Source: Brienomyrus brachyistius
Taxonomy: Eukaryota > Chordata > Actinopteri > Osteoglossiformes > Mormyridae
Direction: 5' to 3'
Length of the DNA stretch: 64,000 bases
Assembly: GCF_023856365.1 (NCBI RefSeq)
Contig: NW_026042775.1
Coordinates: 1 to 64,000, forward strand
The notes under the pieces were generated by a model. The model ran no database searches. It saw only the letters and a list, made by a program, of their open reading frames with translations, and was not told the DNA's origin. The stretch's first letter is position 1. Every line of letters starts with the position of its first letter. Of this stretch, positions 21,062-34,679 are shown piece after piece. The position numbers and the translations under genes are program-made.

Positions 21062-21370
21062 AAAAGAACTAGACTTATTTGATTAATTTGTTTGTAGTTT
21101 AAATTCTGTGAGCATGAATGATTCACTGTGAAGACCAGCTATCAATAATTTTGCTATGAAATCATGTTTCTAAAATGATAAGATTCTAGATGAAATCAAA
21201 ATATTTATTCCTGGTAAGAGCACGACAACAGCAGCATCAAACTGTTTTCCTTTTTACAGACAAGAAATAGACAGGAAATGCATCAGTGCACAAACAGTTT
21301 ATGAAAATCAAAGATAGATGGATGATTTTTAAACATTTAAAACCCACAAAAAGGGAGGCAGTGAGGTTAA

Positions 21371-21489
21371 GGAGAGTCAGGAAGTCAGTGTCAGTCTCCA
21401 CAGATCTGAGGTCAGCGATACACACATAAGGCTCCTCTGATGCTCCTTTTCATCCTCTTCTTCACTGATGGGCCTCCAGGTGAGGATCA
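21371..21489 (-). repeat. Inverted-repeat arm A, unit 2
   Basis: Keeps the ~28 bp (AGATCTGAGGTCAGCGATAC) missing in unit 1, so its match to 22689-22798 on the other strand runs the full length. Confidence 0.75.
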
Positions 21490-22529
21490 CTTACTCTGGG
21501 ACTCCACCATTCAGCGTAGTTAAGATGAAGATACATTTTGCACAATATACTTACTACATCTGTTTGTTTATATTCATATTGTTCCATGAAGTTTGATCAC
21601 TTCCCGATTATAGTCTGTGGTGGTAGCATGTTGACTGACTGATTTTAGAATTGACTGCAGTCTTCTTTGTGTCCACTATGTGGCAGCAGTATAAAGGAAA
21701 TATCTTATTCTGTCACAGCTGCTGGTGTGTGTAAAAATTCACATACTCTGATAACAAGTAATTCTGCCTCCAACTGTTTGTCAGGGACCTGGGCAGGAAT
21801 GAATTACATGCCGACTGTACATACAACAGAGATAGGCTCCTGGGAGAACTTTGCCAGAAGTTGAAACACGACTTTAAGAATGACACTGATACAGAGTACT
21901 CAGCTGTTTGGTTGAAACTAAATCTTGGTCTGGATTTTTACATTCTGGACCTGAACTACCCACTGCTGCACTGACCCCCACCTTCTTCTTTTTTTTCCCT
22001 TTGTCCTGTCCGGCAGCTTTAGCAGAATCATGGTCTGAATGCACTGCTGTGACAAACATGTTTGCTTTACCATGAGGGGTTCTATAAACTCTGTATAGGC
22101 CTCTCATGTTGATCGATTTCATTTTTCAAATTTAAAAAAATTATTTATTTCATTTTTAGGCGGCATGGTGATGCAGTGGGTGAGCTGGCCGAAGAGGATG
22201 GACAGATTAGGAGGGAAAAAAAGAAGGAAAAAGAAGAAAGGAGCAAGTGAGATGAAATGAAAGTTTTTAGCGGGTGTCTCTAACTTTGCTCTGCCATTGC
22301 ATGCACACCACTTCCAGGGCCAGCCTTGCTCTCACGCTGATATACTGTCAGATTATGCACATCTTATATGTTGTTTTAACCCTTAGCGTATTAGTAAAGG
22401 CTGTTTTGTACTTACTTGATGTGATGGTCCACTTTACTGTGGCCTTGAGCCACATTAGAAATTTATTTCTGATATATTTAACTTAATCCTCATTTTTCTT
22501 TTGCCCATGAGCACGAAACAGCTAAATAA
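21490..22529. other. No gene; SINE-head fragment at about 22160
   Basis: Unit 2 form of 1901-2951, without the single-base insertions seen there. Confidence 0.5.
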
Positions 22530-22655
22530 TTAGCATGATGCAGAAGTTATTCTCAGACAGGCACTTAATCTAAAAAGCAGAAATGTCATCATACACGATG
22601 TGAGGGTGAGACTGCAGACACACTGTGTGCTGCATACAGAGGGTCTGACCTCAGG
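22530..22655 (-). pseudogene. First-exon relic B, unit 2
   Basis: Minus-strand ATG ATG at 22592, 20 codons, stop at 22530-22532. Same frame as in unit 1. Confidence 0.45.
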
Positions 22656-22688
22656 CCTTTGTGTCAGTTGTTATTATGTTTGATTTGT

Positions 22689-22798
22689 GATTCTCACCTG
22701 GAGGCCCATCAGCGGATGAAGAGGAGCATCAGAGGAGCCTTATGTGTGTCTCACTGACCTCAGATCTGCGCAGACTGGCACTTACTTCCTGATTCTCC
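22689..22798 (+). repeat. Inverted-repeat arm B, unit 2
   Basis: Partner of 21371-21489. Lacks the extra C and other single bases present in unit 1 at 3119, 3133 and 3207. Confidence 0.75.
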
Positions 22799-23072
22799 AT
22801 AACTTTGCTGTTTCTCTGTCTTTATCTGTTACTCAGAAGTCCTGAAGTCCAATGAAAAATCCGCTTTCTCCTGTCTATTTGGCTGATACAAGTTCTGCTC
22901 ACTTCTGCTTGGGTTGCATGGATCACCAGCCACTTGTCACCAACTAACAGACCACAGCCTACCTGACCAATGTCATAACTGGTGCACCTAGGTATAAAAT
23001 TTAGTCTCACTGTCTCCAAAAAAGGTCACTGTCTGGAACCCCATGGAACCACATTTTTGATTCCTTAGACAA

Positions 23073-23370
23073 GAGCATCCTGAGCAGCTGCATCACGGTC
23101 TGAATTGGGAACTGCCTCGCCTCAGATCATAAGACCAGCGGATAGTGAGGATAGCTGAGAAGATTATTAGAGTCTCTCTCCCCTCCATCATGGACATTCA
23201 CATCACACGCTCCATCCGCAAAGCCACCAACATTGTGGATGACCGCACCCACCCCTCACATAATCTTTTCACTCTGGCATCTGGAAAAGCATTCAGGCCT
23301 CCACAACCAGACTCAGAAACATGGCGCCTGACTACTGAACTCTCAGGGACTGATCTGATACCACACACAA
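23073..23370 (+). mobile_element. CR1/L2/Rex1-like LINE 3' fragment, unit 2
   Basis: Frame RIAEKIIRVSLPSIMDIHIT and RKATNIVDDRTHPSHNLFTL is continuous here, whereas unit 1 has it frameshifted. The 5' part retained in unit 1 is deleted, leaving ACAA at 23069-23072. Confidence 0.75.
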
Positions 23371-23970
23371 CACACACACACACACAGCTATGTAATTATA
23401 TCTTCGTGGGGACTCTCCATTCATTTCTATGGGGAAAACTGTAATCCCAACATGACAACTTTAACCCCTACCAACCCCTAACCTTAACCATATGTAACCA
23501 AACCAAATACAAGACTTTTGGCATTTTTAGTTTTTTGACTGTATTTACAGATCTTTGTGAGTACCTGAAAATGCCCCCCAAAACATCAAAATAACAGGTT
23601 TTTGTCACATTGTGGGGGACATTTGGTCCCCACAATGTAATATACACCTACTCCACACACACACACACACACACACACAGATTAGGTATTTGAATCTTTG
23701 TGGAGATTCTCCATTCATTTGTATGGGCGTAACCCCAATCCTAACTATGGCAACCTTAAACATTGCAGTAGTTACCAAGCAGTAACAGTAAGCAACCAAA
23801 CAAAATGCAAGACTTTTTGAATTATTCATTTGACTGCATTCACAGAATTTAATAAAATTCAGTATCTTACTTTCGGGACCGAAAACATGTCCCTACAAAG
23901 TCAAAATAACATGTTTTTATAGCACTATGTACATAACCACCCACCCAAACGCGCGCACACACACACACAA
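23360..23970. repeat. CA-linked minisatellite dimer, unit 2
   Basis: Same two ~290-bp copies. The middle CA run (about 23655-23681) is longer than in unit 1. Confidence 0.75.
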
Positions 23971-24357
23971 ACAGGCCTACCTACAGTATACCCTCCATAG
24001 ATTCCTGAATGAAATATCTGTAAAGCAGTTATTATGGCATGGCGTTTGGTTTGAACATGCAGTTTTTAAGAATATTGCGCTAATTCTAAACGAAAGACTG
24101 CACTAATTCTAAAATAGCTATATAAGAACTTTATTTACCATTAAATAAATTATAAATCAAACCAAAATTTAGTCTCTCAAAAAACTTGTATATGACATAT
24201 CTTTGTTCACATTATGAGAAATTAAAAACACCAGGACACAGAATGTGAATAACAAGAACTATAGTGTTCTTTCTCAAAAGCGGACCTACCAACGTGGCTA
24301 AAATGCTAATTGCGTTCACCAGCTGTGGAAAAAAAACAGCGGGGCACCCCAAACATC

Positions 24358-24385
24358 GCGGTATTACGTATTACCGTAATACTGC
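24358..24385. repeat. Short palindrome, unit 2
   Basis: Arms GTATTACG/CGTAATAC kept; the centre differs from unit 1 at one base (ACGTATTACC). Confidence 0.6.
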
Positions 24386-24505
24386 ATAGCAAAGACATAA
24401 TGTCATAAAAAAATTACAGTCAGTATTTATAGACAGAACTGCGTGGTTTCCCATTGACAAGTAGATACATGGTTTACGGGCTTGAAGGCGGTTAGATCAA
24501 CAAAT

Positions 24506-24678
24506 CCAATCACGCTCAGCCAAAACAAGCAGGAGCTAAACATACTACTATTGATTGGTTCACCTTCAAATTCGTCCCGCCCTGACAATTAATTCTCGTT
24601 TTCATTCGTTGAAAATGGCGTCAGTACATATCTTCATCCTTTCGACCAATGAAAAATTTCGCTGGTTTCCATAGAAAC
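24506..24678 (+). promoter_or_regulatory. CCAAT/X-box-like module, unit 2
   Basis: CCAAT at 24506, ATTGG near 24554, CCAAT near 24646 and the X-box-like GTTTCCATAGAAAC at 24665-24678 are unchanged. Confidence 0.5.
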
Positions 24679-24718
24679 AAAATCAGTGCAGTTTGAACAT
24701 AAACTTTCTGACAGAGCG

Positions 24719-25712
24719 ATGGCGCAGCGGTGAGAAGCATCTCTTCGTATGTTTCTTGCTATTTCTTCAGATTATGTTTTGTTAGCATAGTTAATTATAT
24801 ATTTCATTGTATGTCGTGATATAGTTCATGCAAATATTGCCGCAAAATATAATTGAAATATATTTAAAATTAGTAGCTTAAACTGTAGATGCTGTGGCCA
24901 TTTTTCGTAATGTGATTGTTTATATTTAAATTGTAAGAGAAAATAATTGTGTTAAACTTAAAAACAACAAGCCTTATGGTTGATATGATTGGTTTTACTC
25001 ATCCGGTCTGTCGTAATGCGTTTCATCTGAAGATGTTATTCTGAAAAGAGCCCCTATACGTTTACTTTTTAAATGTCCCATGTTGTTGAAGTAAGATTAA
25101 CCGTTTGCTGGGTTCATTACCATGGCGATGTTATAACGTACCGAAGCAGCGTCCTGATTTCGCCAGCGTTACTGTATAGGTTGTGAAACAGTTTTAGCAA
25201 TTTGGCCGCTTCTATCGGAGTAGCCTCGATGCCACGAGCAGCCAATGAAGGCTCCATCCCTTTCCATAGGCATTCTTGGTGAATAGCATTTAGCAAATGT
25301 CTGGAGTACGTTGAAAATACACAGTGTCTAGTTTGGCTTTGAGAGTATCACAGACGGCTAGTTAATTATGTTAACCAGAATGAAAATTCCGAAAGCTGTT
25401 TCCTGGACCAACGACCAGCACTGGGGAGCCTGGGACCTGTGGGACGAGGTGATCGACTGGGGAGAGAGGAAAGGTTTGGAGGAGTGCTCACCAGCGACAC
25501 CCCCCACTGTCCAGGCTGGGGAGGTTATGGGGGGACTGGGAGGTGTGACGGACTGGTGTAAGGGAGGGGAGGGTGTGAGAGTGATAGGCAATGCTGGCAT
25601 TGTTTCTGAGACTCTTCAGAGAGGAAACTGGCGGTGTAGAGATAGATGTGGGTCTGGTATAGATAGAAGATGTAGAAGTGGTGGAAAATTAATATTAAAG
25701 TTGAGCTTGTAG
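24719..25712 (+). CDS. Possible small two-exon gene, unit 2 copy
   Basis: ATG at 24719 with donor GTGAGA, candidate acceptor before 25379, frame open to 25712. The encoded residues are identical to those of unit 1. Confidence 0.3.
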
Positions 25713-25869
25713 AGCTCTTGACACAGAGAAGAGCCAAAATACAAGGAAGATGAAGCTGTGGTTCTTCTGCTGCTGTTTGGGGAACATTAAATGTTTGAAA
25801 CAGTATCAAAGATAATGAATTAAGTGTGCTAAATTTTGAGATGTATAGTGGAATGTTTATTAACAATTG

Positions 25870-26995
25870 TTAATGTGGCGCCCCTGAACCCCCTCGGTTG
25901 GCCGCCCCTGCCGGTTGTGTGGGGTCGGGGATGAGGACTAATCGGGGCCAGTCGGGGATCTGGCCCCGGTGCCGGGGGGGGCCCACTCCTGCACGCCCTT
26001 ATTGCTCCCCTGGGCCGGACATCACATTTCATACAACACTAGAGCTTTGAGGGGCAGTGGGGAGGTTTTACTTGCACATTAGACACCACATGACACTAGG
26101 GCTGAGGAGGTGGGTATAGGCAGGTGGGGTTCTGCCGTCTGCCAGCGGTGGGGTGCCCGTGCCTCGACTGTTCACCTGCTTTTTGCACTTTAGTTATATA
26201 CACAGTCCATGCTACATTAGGGCCTTGGGGTGCAGGGAGGGGGATGGGGGACTCTGCCATCTGCCAGTGGTGGGGCCCTCATACTCGATCTGCACCCACT
26301 AATTTTAATGCATTGTAGACATAAACACACAACTCTCTCACACTTGTACATGCACACTTCACATTAACATGGGACGGGGAATCAGTGGGGGCTGAGGGGT
26401 CCCCCCTAACTCTCTGTCTCTGGCCCTGCGCGTGTGGGGTGGCCCAGCAGGTAGAAGATGGCCCTGGCCGGTGTGGGCCGTCTCCTCTTGTGGGCTGCGG
26501 GCTGGGTGGTCCTTGGCTCTGCTGCGCCGTGGTGGGGCCCTGGCAGGCGGTCCGGGGTATCTAGGGATGCTCTGAGCCCTTCTAGGCGAATTGTAGGGTT
26601 CGGTCTGGGCTGGGCGGGGGGTCTGCCGCTCCCCAGTTGACGCAGGTCCGCTCCTGGGTGGTGGGGGGGGGGGTGCACTTTGTTTGTATGGGTCTCCCTT
26701 AGATCATCCTGCAGTGTCGGGGAGGGGGGGGACGTGCCGGGTCGCTACAGTGGGCGGTGATCCGTCCTGCCGGGGAGCGGACTGGGGGGACCGTCCGCCA
26801 GGGGAGTGTTCCCGGTTGATGGGGCCCTTTGGCCCTGGACCCGCTTCCCTCGGTGGAGGGCTTGCGGGAGGGACTGGGGGGCTCGCTGTCTGTCCCCCCT
26901 CTGCGGACCTCCTTTTACAGGGGTTGGGCCCCCCTTAGTCCCTCGTAGGCTCCCTCTCGGGTTGGGCGGGTGGTTGTCTTGTGGACATATGGCCA
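25870..26995 (+). repeat. G-rich block, unit 2
   Basis: Differs from unit 1 at only a few bases (for example GCGGACTGG for GCGGGCTGG near 26777 and CTCGTAGGC for CTCGTGGGC near 26943). Confidence 0.55.
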
Positions 26996-27076
26996 TGGGC
27001 CGTGTGTTTCTTATGGTTGTTTGTACTCTGTATTCCCCTACACTTTATTTTCTCCATCCCACCTTTACATCTCCAG

Positions 27077-27241
27077 CCCGCTGTTCCTGGGAAAAGCCAC
27101 CTGCCAATCATCCTTGGAGCAGCAGTCATTCTCAGGATCTCCTACATCACAGATCACCTAATAAACACAGGACCTGTCGACGACTGGAGAAAAGGAGAAA
27201 CGCTGAAGCACACTGGGCATTTTGGAAGCATTTCATCATAA
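27077..27241 (+). other. Exon-like stretch, unit 2
   Basis: Same acceptor and stop as 7662-7826, with one Ala-to-Val change (GCAGTC). Confidence 0.25.
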
Positions 27242-28462
27242 TAAATTACCTTTGCCTTTACAGTTTCTGTGTACAGTTTCATTATAGTAAATTGCACTTA
27301 GTTGTGATTACTCAGTTACAAAGACAATGGGTCACTCTATAATGGGTGATGGTATGCTTTTAGCTGTGCTTCCACAGGTTGTATCTGCCTTAGTAAATGA
27401 CTAAATGTCTTTTTCACAAGTGATTTTGATTATGTTTGTAGAATTAAATTAAAGGTAAACCTGTACATTGGTTAAAATAACATCTGACTGCTACAATAAT
27501 ACATCATACAGCGTCTTTTGTACTAATGTGCTACCTTGAGACATTCAGGTTGTATAATGAACAATTTTAATAAGAATTGTGTTAAGTAATTAACTTTCAA
27601 AATCTATCAATACCATGCAAAAGTGTAAAGTCAAATTTATGAGATACTTATTACAATAAACGGAAGTAGTCTGTACCCATTTAAAGAGGCTTTACATCAT
27701 ACAGCTTCTTATACTGGTCTGGTTGGTGGGTATAAAGGATCAATTAGAAATCTTCCTCCTCCAAATGTATCATATCATTTCATGAGTTTTGGTAGAGTGG
27801 GGGTAGCAGGATAATAATAGGATTTACTGGTTATTTTTGATACGATAAAATCGCAAGACGCAGAAAAATAAAAATTTGTGTATGGTCAGAATTATCAGTG
27901 GTAGGAGATTTTGTCCCTACTACCATCTGGGAAAAGAACATTCTGGTGCTTATCTGTGAAGAAGCAATTTCAGGAGATATAAATCCTTGCAAAAAGTAGT
28001 CTCCCACTCTATAAATAGGGTGCAATTTGTTTTTTCACGCAGTGGAAATGGAAATGTTTTTTTAATGTTGATGACGACTGTAACTGGTCAAAAGGTGGCG
28101 CCAAAGATCCCCAGTAATGCATCGCCCATTAATGTACAGATATCCCCCTGCCTCACCATGCATGACTCCTCCAATGGTGCTGATGTTTAACAGTACATTC
28201 ATCCTAACTATACAATTTGATATCTGGTATCGTCCTGTCAGTTTTAACCCATTTCTAAGTCCCGTATGGTTTAGGTAGCTTTTTTTCCAAAATGATGACC
28301 ATGAAATTCAGCACATATAACAAATATTGAACTATAGGCATTAATTGAAATGCTCTCTCTCACAGACACACACATATTAGATGTCTATGTCTTTGAAATT
28401 GTTTAATACGAATTAATCTGTTTTATAATGTTCACACAAAAAAAGCTTTTGTGTTCACATTT
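27242..28462. other. No recognisable gene or repeat (copy of 7827-9042)
   Basis: A few substitutions and a 5-bp insertion (CATATCATTTC near 27771) relative to unit 1. Nothing coding. Confidence 0.6.
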
Positions 28463-29886
28463 TACAACCCCAAATCAGAAAAAGTTGGGATGGTATGTAA
28501 AATGAAAATCAAACTGAAAACAGCACTTTGTTAAATTATCTTTGACCTGTATTACATTGAAAACAATACAACAGCACATTATTTAATGTGTTCCTCGTGA
28601 ATTTCATTGTTCTTTTTCAAACACGTATTCCAATTTTGGTTCTTAGAACACATTTCAAAAAAAGTTGGGACAGTAAAGCATTTAGTACTTTGTAATGTCG
28701 CCATTCCTTTTCACAACACTTAAAAGACATTTAGGGACTGAAGACACCAAGTGATGTAGTGTTTCAGGTGTAATTTTGTCCCATTCTTCCTGCAAACAAG
28801 TCTTAAAGCGGACAACAGTACGGGGTCTTCGTTGTCACATATTGCGCTTCAAAATGAACCACACATTCTCTATTGGAGACAGGTCGGGACTGCAGGCAGT
28901 CAAGTACCCATACCCTCTTCCTCCACAGCCAGGACTTTGTAATGTGTGCAGAATGTGGTTTCGCATTGTTTGTTGAAAAATGCATGGGCGTCCCTGGAAA
29001 AAATGTCTTCTTGAAGGTAACATATTGTGCTCCAAAATCTCTATGTACTTTTCAGCATTAATGGTGCCATCACAGAACTGCAAGTTACCTTTGCCAAGGG
29101 CACTGACACAACCCCATACCATGACAGACCCTGGCTTTTGGACTTATTGCTGGTAACAGTCTGGGTGATCCTTTTCTTCTTTGGTCTGGAGCACACGGCA
29201 TCCATTTCTCACAAAAAATACCTGAAATACTGATTCATCTGACCACAGTACACGTTTTCACTGTGTGATGGTCCAACTCAGATGCGTTCTGAGCCCAGAG
29301 AAGCCGACGGCGCTTCTGGACACTGTTAAGATGGGGCTTGCTTTTGGCACAGTACAGTTTTAACTGGCATTTGTGGATGTAACTACGTATTGTGGTACTT
29401 GACAAAGGTTTGCCAAAGTAGTCATATGTGGTCATATCGCTTATAGATGAATGACGATTCTTGATGCAGTGGGATGCTGAGGGATCGGAGATCACGGTAG
29501 TTCAACTTAGGCTTGCTTCCTTGTCCTTTACGCACTGAAATTGCTTCAGATTCCTTCAATCTTTTAATTATGGTATGCACTGATGAAGGTGAAATATCCA
29601 AATCTCTTCCTGTCGTTCTTTGAGGAACATTGTTTTTAAACATTTCAATAATTTTCTCACGTATTTGTGCTGCTTTTGTACCAAATCATAATTACAATCA
29701 CCTGTTGACATCACTTGTTTCAAATCACATCATTATTTAACCAATTTACCTCACTACTGGCCCTAAATCGCTCCTGTCCCAACTTTTTTGGAAATGTGTT
29801 GCAAGAACCAAAATTGGAATACGTGTTTATTTTGAGGAAAACAATGAAATTCATGAGGAACACATTAAATAATGTGATGGGGGTAA
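28463..29886 (-). mobile_element. Tc1/mariner-like transposon, inactive, unit 2
   Basis: Keeps 20 bp (ATTATTTAATGTGTTCCTCG, about 28578-28597) of the left inverted repeat lost in unit 1, which pairs with the right side near 29857-29877. Same stop and frameshifts in the transposase. Gly to Arg change at the FFQGRPCIFQ motif reflects a first-base difference from unit 1. Confidence 0.9.
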
Positions 29887-29887
29887 C

Positions 29888-30434
29888 ACAATAAATTCAA
29901 GATTTTTATTTGTCGTACAAATGTAGTGGTACACTGGCAGCGAAATGAAATTGTCGTTACTCCAGTCGGTGTAATAAACACACTAGTAAAAGGACATCAA
30001 AATTAAACAACGTGAATTAACTGAAACTACAGAAAGATAATAAGAAAATATAACAATAAAAGGTATATAAAAAGTAAAGATGAAAATGTATAAAAAATAT
30101 GTAGAAATGTTTAAAGTACAGATTGTAGTTATAGCATATTTTAGCTTTTAATCTGTGATGTTAATGATCCTACTGGCCGGGGGTAGAAGCTTCTCCTCGG
30201 CCTCTCAGTCCCGGCCATAAGGCCCCGGGGACTTATGCAGGGCGGCAGTTCTGTCCTGGTGATTCTCTGGGCGCATCGTATCACCCTCAGCGGGACTCGG
30301 CGGCCCTCAGAGCTGGAGCTGCCATACCGAGCAGTTATGCTCCCGGAGAGCACAGATCCCACATTGCCGCTGTAGAAGGTTTTTTGTGGCACAGACGAGA
30401 GTCTGTATTTCCACAGCTGCCTCACATGATACAC
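29888..30434 (-). mobile_element. CR1/L2/Rex1-like LINE 3' end, unit 2
   Basis: Same frame as 10701-10994; residues identical. Confidence 0.7.
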
Positions 30435-31170
30435 TCACTGTCAGGCTTTCAGCACTAAAGTTACAGATTACTGGGTGGCCGAGAGGTCTGTGAAATTTGG
30501 AGGGTCAGTAGCTTGCCTGGGAAGCCTTAGCATTCAGCGAAAACTGAACAGAGAGCCCTGTAGCAGGGTTGTCTAATTTGTTTAGCTGGCTGGCATAAGA
30601 TTTTCAGTTTGAAACAAGTATGCACACAGATTTACATGTACGTAACAGTTTTATTACCTTGTAAATAGTTTGCAGGGTTTTCAAAGTACCCCAGTGCATT
30701 TGATATAGCGAATTTTAGGTTTATAATGAAATAATATAGATTTGCCCTAAGATTTAATAAGATTTCTTGCGTGAGCGTGAGAGTCTGAAGGTGTGAGTGT
30801 CACACCAGATGGGTGAGAGCTGGCAACCCTGGCTCTGTTCAGTAGCCTCAGAAATTCTTTCGAACTTTCCAAACACAGCTGATGGAAATCAATGGACGCA
30901 AAGGTTCTCAGTGACCATTTTAGCTTGTTTTTAGACTAAAGGCCTATGATGGATCTTTGGAATGTTGCGGAGATACGAATGCTGAGGACAGCATACTTTG
31001 TGCTGTGAGTGTTATGTTAACCATGTAAACAAAGAGGAAGTACACAGTCCAACCAGATACTATATTGAAATGCTAACAAGTTTTTAAATATTTTTATTCA
31101 AGTGACTTTAAGTCTGGATAATGTTTTTAATGGTTGGAAATGTGTGTATTACTGTATAATTAAATAATTA
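30435..31170. other. No recognisable feature (copy of 10995-11729)
   Basis: Nothing coding or repetitive recognised. Confidence 0.6.
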
Positions 31171-32622
31171 AACTTCTGAAATGGCCGCTCAGTGCAGGAG
31201 GAGGCTGCAAACCTGAAGAGGCACACAACCGTATGGGTGGGGCAGGGGATCAATGGTGTGAGGTAGAGGACCAGGGCAGTGGGATTGCAGTGGCACAAGG
31301 GCAACCGTGTGGTCATCATGGGCTCCTCCAATGGCAGCTTCAGGTAAGTCGCTCTGATAAACCCCGTTAGACTCCAGTGAAGTGAGTGAGGCTGCAGCGC
31401 TACACTGGAGGGGACACATGTGGGCTCAGGGGCCCATGTGACTGTAGCAGAGGAAGGGATCTCTAGCTGATGTGGAGGTACAGGCCCAGTGGCAGTAAGG
31501 GGTGGGCAGTCAGCTGCAGAGGCTGCGGGGCCAGCGGCCCCACTGTACACATGGACCGCAGGGAATCTCAGCATGTTGTGCCCAAAGTCCAGCACACATG
31601 CCGTGCTCCGGGGGAAATTCAGGCCCAGGATGGAGGGATCGAGCATGTCAGCCATCCACATAGTTACTATTCACAACTAAACCCCCCATGTCAAAAGGGA
31701 ACAACCCCGTCCCTCTTAAAGGGGCCAGGTCACCAGTCATTGTTCTCACCTGCACCAATGTCAGTTCTAGACAGTGTCTGGTCTCACCAGGGTTGCAGTG
31801 GAACCTGTATGGACTAGGGCAGTACATGCGACTCACATCACTATGGTGGGTATGTGACAGAAGTTGCCTCTGTGAGTCCAATCCGTAGTCACCACCTCTG
31901 CAGCAGGTGGCAGCAGGGCCACCTCCCCGGTGTCAACAAGGAAGTTCCGGAAATTAACCTTGTTGGCCCACATCTTCCCGGCTATGCGTGCCCTTGGCGG
32001 AACCCTGGGTGGCGGTGAACTTGGGACACTGTCTGAGGATTGAGGGGTGGGGGGGGGGTGCTGCTGCCTGTCAGCCTACAGGCAGTCTGCCTCCAGGAAG
32101 TAAACCTGAGGGCCTGGGTCCTCCAAGCCCTTTGGCGTTTACAGCTTGGTTGATTTCTCCCGCCTCGTTCCCCGCCACCTTGCTGCCCACAATTTCTCTC
32201 TCCAAAGCCAGTTCCAGGGCCTCGTCTAGGGACGCAGAGGGGTTGGCTGTGTCTGAATGTGAGCTATCTGGGGTTAAGTGTCTAGATAAACTGATCCCTG
32301 GCCAGTTCACTCTGTACTGATAGAGCCATGTGAGCACAGACACGCCTACACAACCCCTTGATATCATTAAGCAGGATGCAGAGAGACTCATTTGACTCAG
32401 TCCCTGCACCTATTGTTTAACTGAGAGGGCAGAAGTCCTCACACTGCCCACAGCGATTCTGCAGGGTACTGACCAGTGTCTCATCCAGGGGCTCAAGCAA
32501 CCAGCAGTGTACACCTCAGAAAAACATGTGTGACAACCCTGAGGACCTGCTTGCATACCACAATGGTATCCCATCTCCCCTTGCTCTTTGAAGGGGTACC
32601 ACCCATCCAGTATAGTTATCAC
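31171..32622 (-). mobile_element. Ty3/Gypsy-like gag-protease relic, unit 2
   Basis: Same broken pieces as in unit 1, including the Asp-to-His change in the protease motif. The leading frame (31149-31661) reaches its stop a few codons earlier because of local differences at 31141-31160. Confidence 0.65.
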
Positions 32623-32670
32623 TGGGCTATCACAATGTCATCACAATACTAAAGACTGAAACAAAGCCGT

Positions 32671-32782
32671 GAGGTCAGACCCTCTGTATACAGCACACAG
32701 TCTCACCCTCACATCCTGTATGACCACATTTCTGCTGTTCACATGGCATTTCTCCAGCTTCCATTGCCCTGCAATGGACTGA
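32671..32782 (+). pseudogene. First-exon relic C, unit 2
   Basis: ATG at 32720, frame identical to unit 1. Confidence 0.45.
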
Positions 32783-33618
32783 CGTGCTGTTGAAGGTCTA
32801 CCTCACTTTACACTTTGCCCATGTCTTGTGTGTATACCCTGTCCGCTCCTAACGTGTATTTAGTTTGTGTAAATCTATCACTGCATCTGCATTTCGCAGT
32901 TCAGCTTCTGACAACATTGTGTTTCCCATCTGTGTATTTGGGTTCGGTGCTTGTTGGGTGCCTGTCGTGGTCCTTCAATTTACAATTGTACGCGGGGCAT
33001 GCTGGGATATGCGCCCCGCCGGTGTTACACTAGTATAAAAAAAGGAATCTGGTCGAGTTTGTTCATTGACCAAATTTAGTTTTTGCGAACCAAATTGTTT
33101 GTAGGCCAAAGCATTTGTGAACTGCAAGCACTACTGTACTAATGATAAATTTGTATGAAAAAATGGAGACAATTTCTGAGATACCAGAGCGATCCGTGTA
33201 CTGTAATATTTATCTCATCAATAACACAGTAAAAATACACATTAGCGCCAATTCATCTTCTTTATTCATCATGAATATTTTAATTCATTAATGCAGGAGT
33301 CTGTGATAAATCGCTATCAGCATTTGGTTTATAATGGCCAATTAATGATAACTAAAAAGAAACAGAGAGACTGAAGACAGAACTTTCAACCATGATATGA
33401 GTGCTGTTGCTGCATAATTTGTCCACCAGGGGTCACAGCGCAACCCCCATCTCGGCAAGATGGATGACTTGAAATATGTTTCTATATCAAGTTGAATTAT
33501 TTTTATTTCTATAGCACATTTAAAAACAATCTATGTTGTGCCAAAGTGCTGTAGGTCAAAATAATATAAATATATAGTAAAAGTAGAGACATTGGCCAAT
33601 GTTACACAATGTTACACA
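32783..33618. other. Spacer containing the 248-bp segment
   Basis: Non-coding apart from the segment annotated at 32999-33246. Confidence 0.6.
32999..33246. other. 248-bp segment absent from unit 1
   Basis: Lies between CGCGGGGC and GCCAATTC. In unit 1 these are joined directly. No target-site duplication or inverted ends are evident; only GC is shared at the edges. This fits a microhomology deletion in unit 1 better than an insertion in unit 2. Confidence 0.8.
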
Positions 33619-34679
33619 AAAAATAATCAGAATCAGACTGTGGTTTATTGCCAAGTAGGTTGACCCTACAAGGAATTCTTTTTGGTATAATGGTGCTCCA
33701 TGGAAAAACAAGACTAAGCAACAACCAAGTTCAAAAAACAGTGCAAAAGTTATACAATAATCTAGTAATAAATATAAAATCACTATAAATGTTAAATACA
33801 TGATGTGCAAAGCAGAATAGTCAGATTAAATAGATAAATAAAATGTGTTCCTGTGTGTGCAGGGTCAGTACAGAGATGCATCTAATAAGAAGCGGTGTAA
33901 GGCTGAATTAGCTCCGAGACGGACTGGGGACCTATGCCATGTATCGCCTTAGAAAGAAATAAGAAATCTTTAAACTGTATTCTCAGAAATTCTCAAAACT
34001 TAACAGGTAGCCAATGCAATGCAGCCAACACAGGGGAAATTTGGTGTCTATTTTTTGTTGAGAGCCTGGTAGCACCGTTTTGAACAAGGTGTAGTCAGAA
34101 TAAAGATGCTTCTGGTAAACCTGGGTACAGAGAACGGCAGTAACCCAATCAGGATAAAAGCAGGAGTAACTCTCCAGGTCTTTGGCTGAAAGGTGTGGTT
34201 TAAGCCAGGCTATTGAACTCAGCTGACAGAAACACCCCTTCACAACAGCATTTATTTGTTTATCAAACTCAGTGATGAATCAAAGATGACACCAAGATTT
34301 TTAGTATGTGACTGGAAGTTTTCTGAATGAGGCCCTAATTGTTCTCTGAGATCATGAACAGTGACCAAAACTCATTACCTCTGTCTTGTTTTCATTAATC
34401 TGGACGAAAGTCATTGCTGTCCTGTTCTTAATATCCTCCAGACAGTTAGAAAGGGCCACCAGAGAGCAGCAGTCACCAGGTTTTAATGGCAGATAGAGCT
34501 GCGTATCACCAGCATAGCAATGATATTTTACATAATAACGTTCACAAATAGAGCCCAAAGGAAGCATGTATAGAGGGAATATGAGAGGGCCTGTATCACA
34601 GGACTGGATATGTTTACAAATAAGGCCATAGTACTGAAGGGGTGTGGCCATCCCACACAGTGACAAGCCCATTCATTCA
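33619..34679 (-). mobile_element. CR1/L2/Rex1-like LINE fragment, unit 2
   Basis: Same relic as 13930-14990 with the Y-A-G-D change. Differs from unit 1 at a few residues (for example Gln for Lys in TPLQYYGL). Confidence 0.75.
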
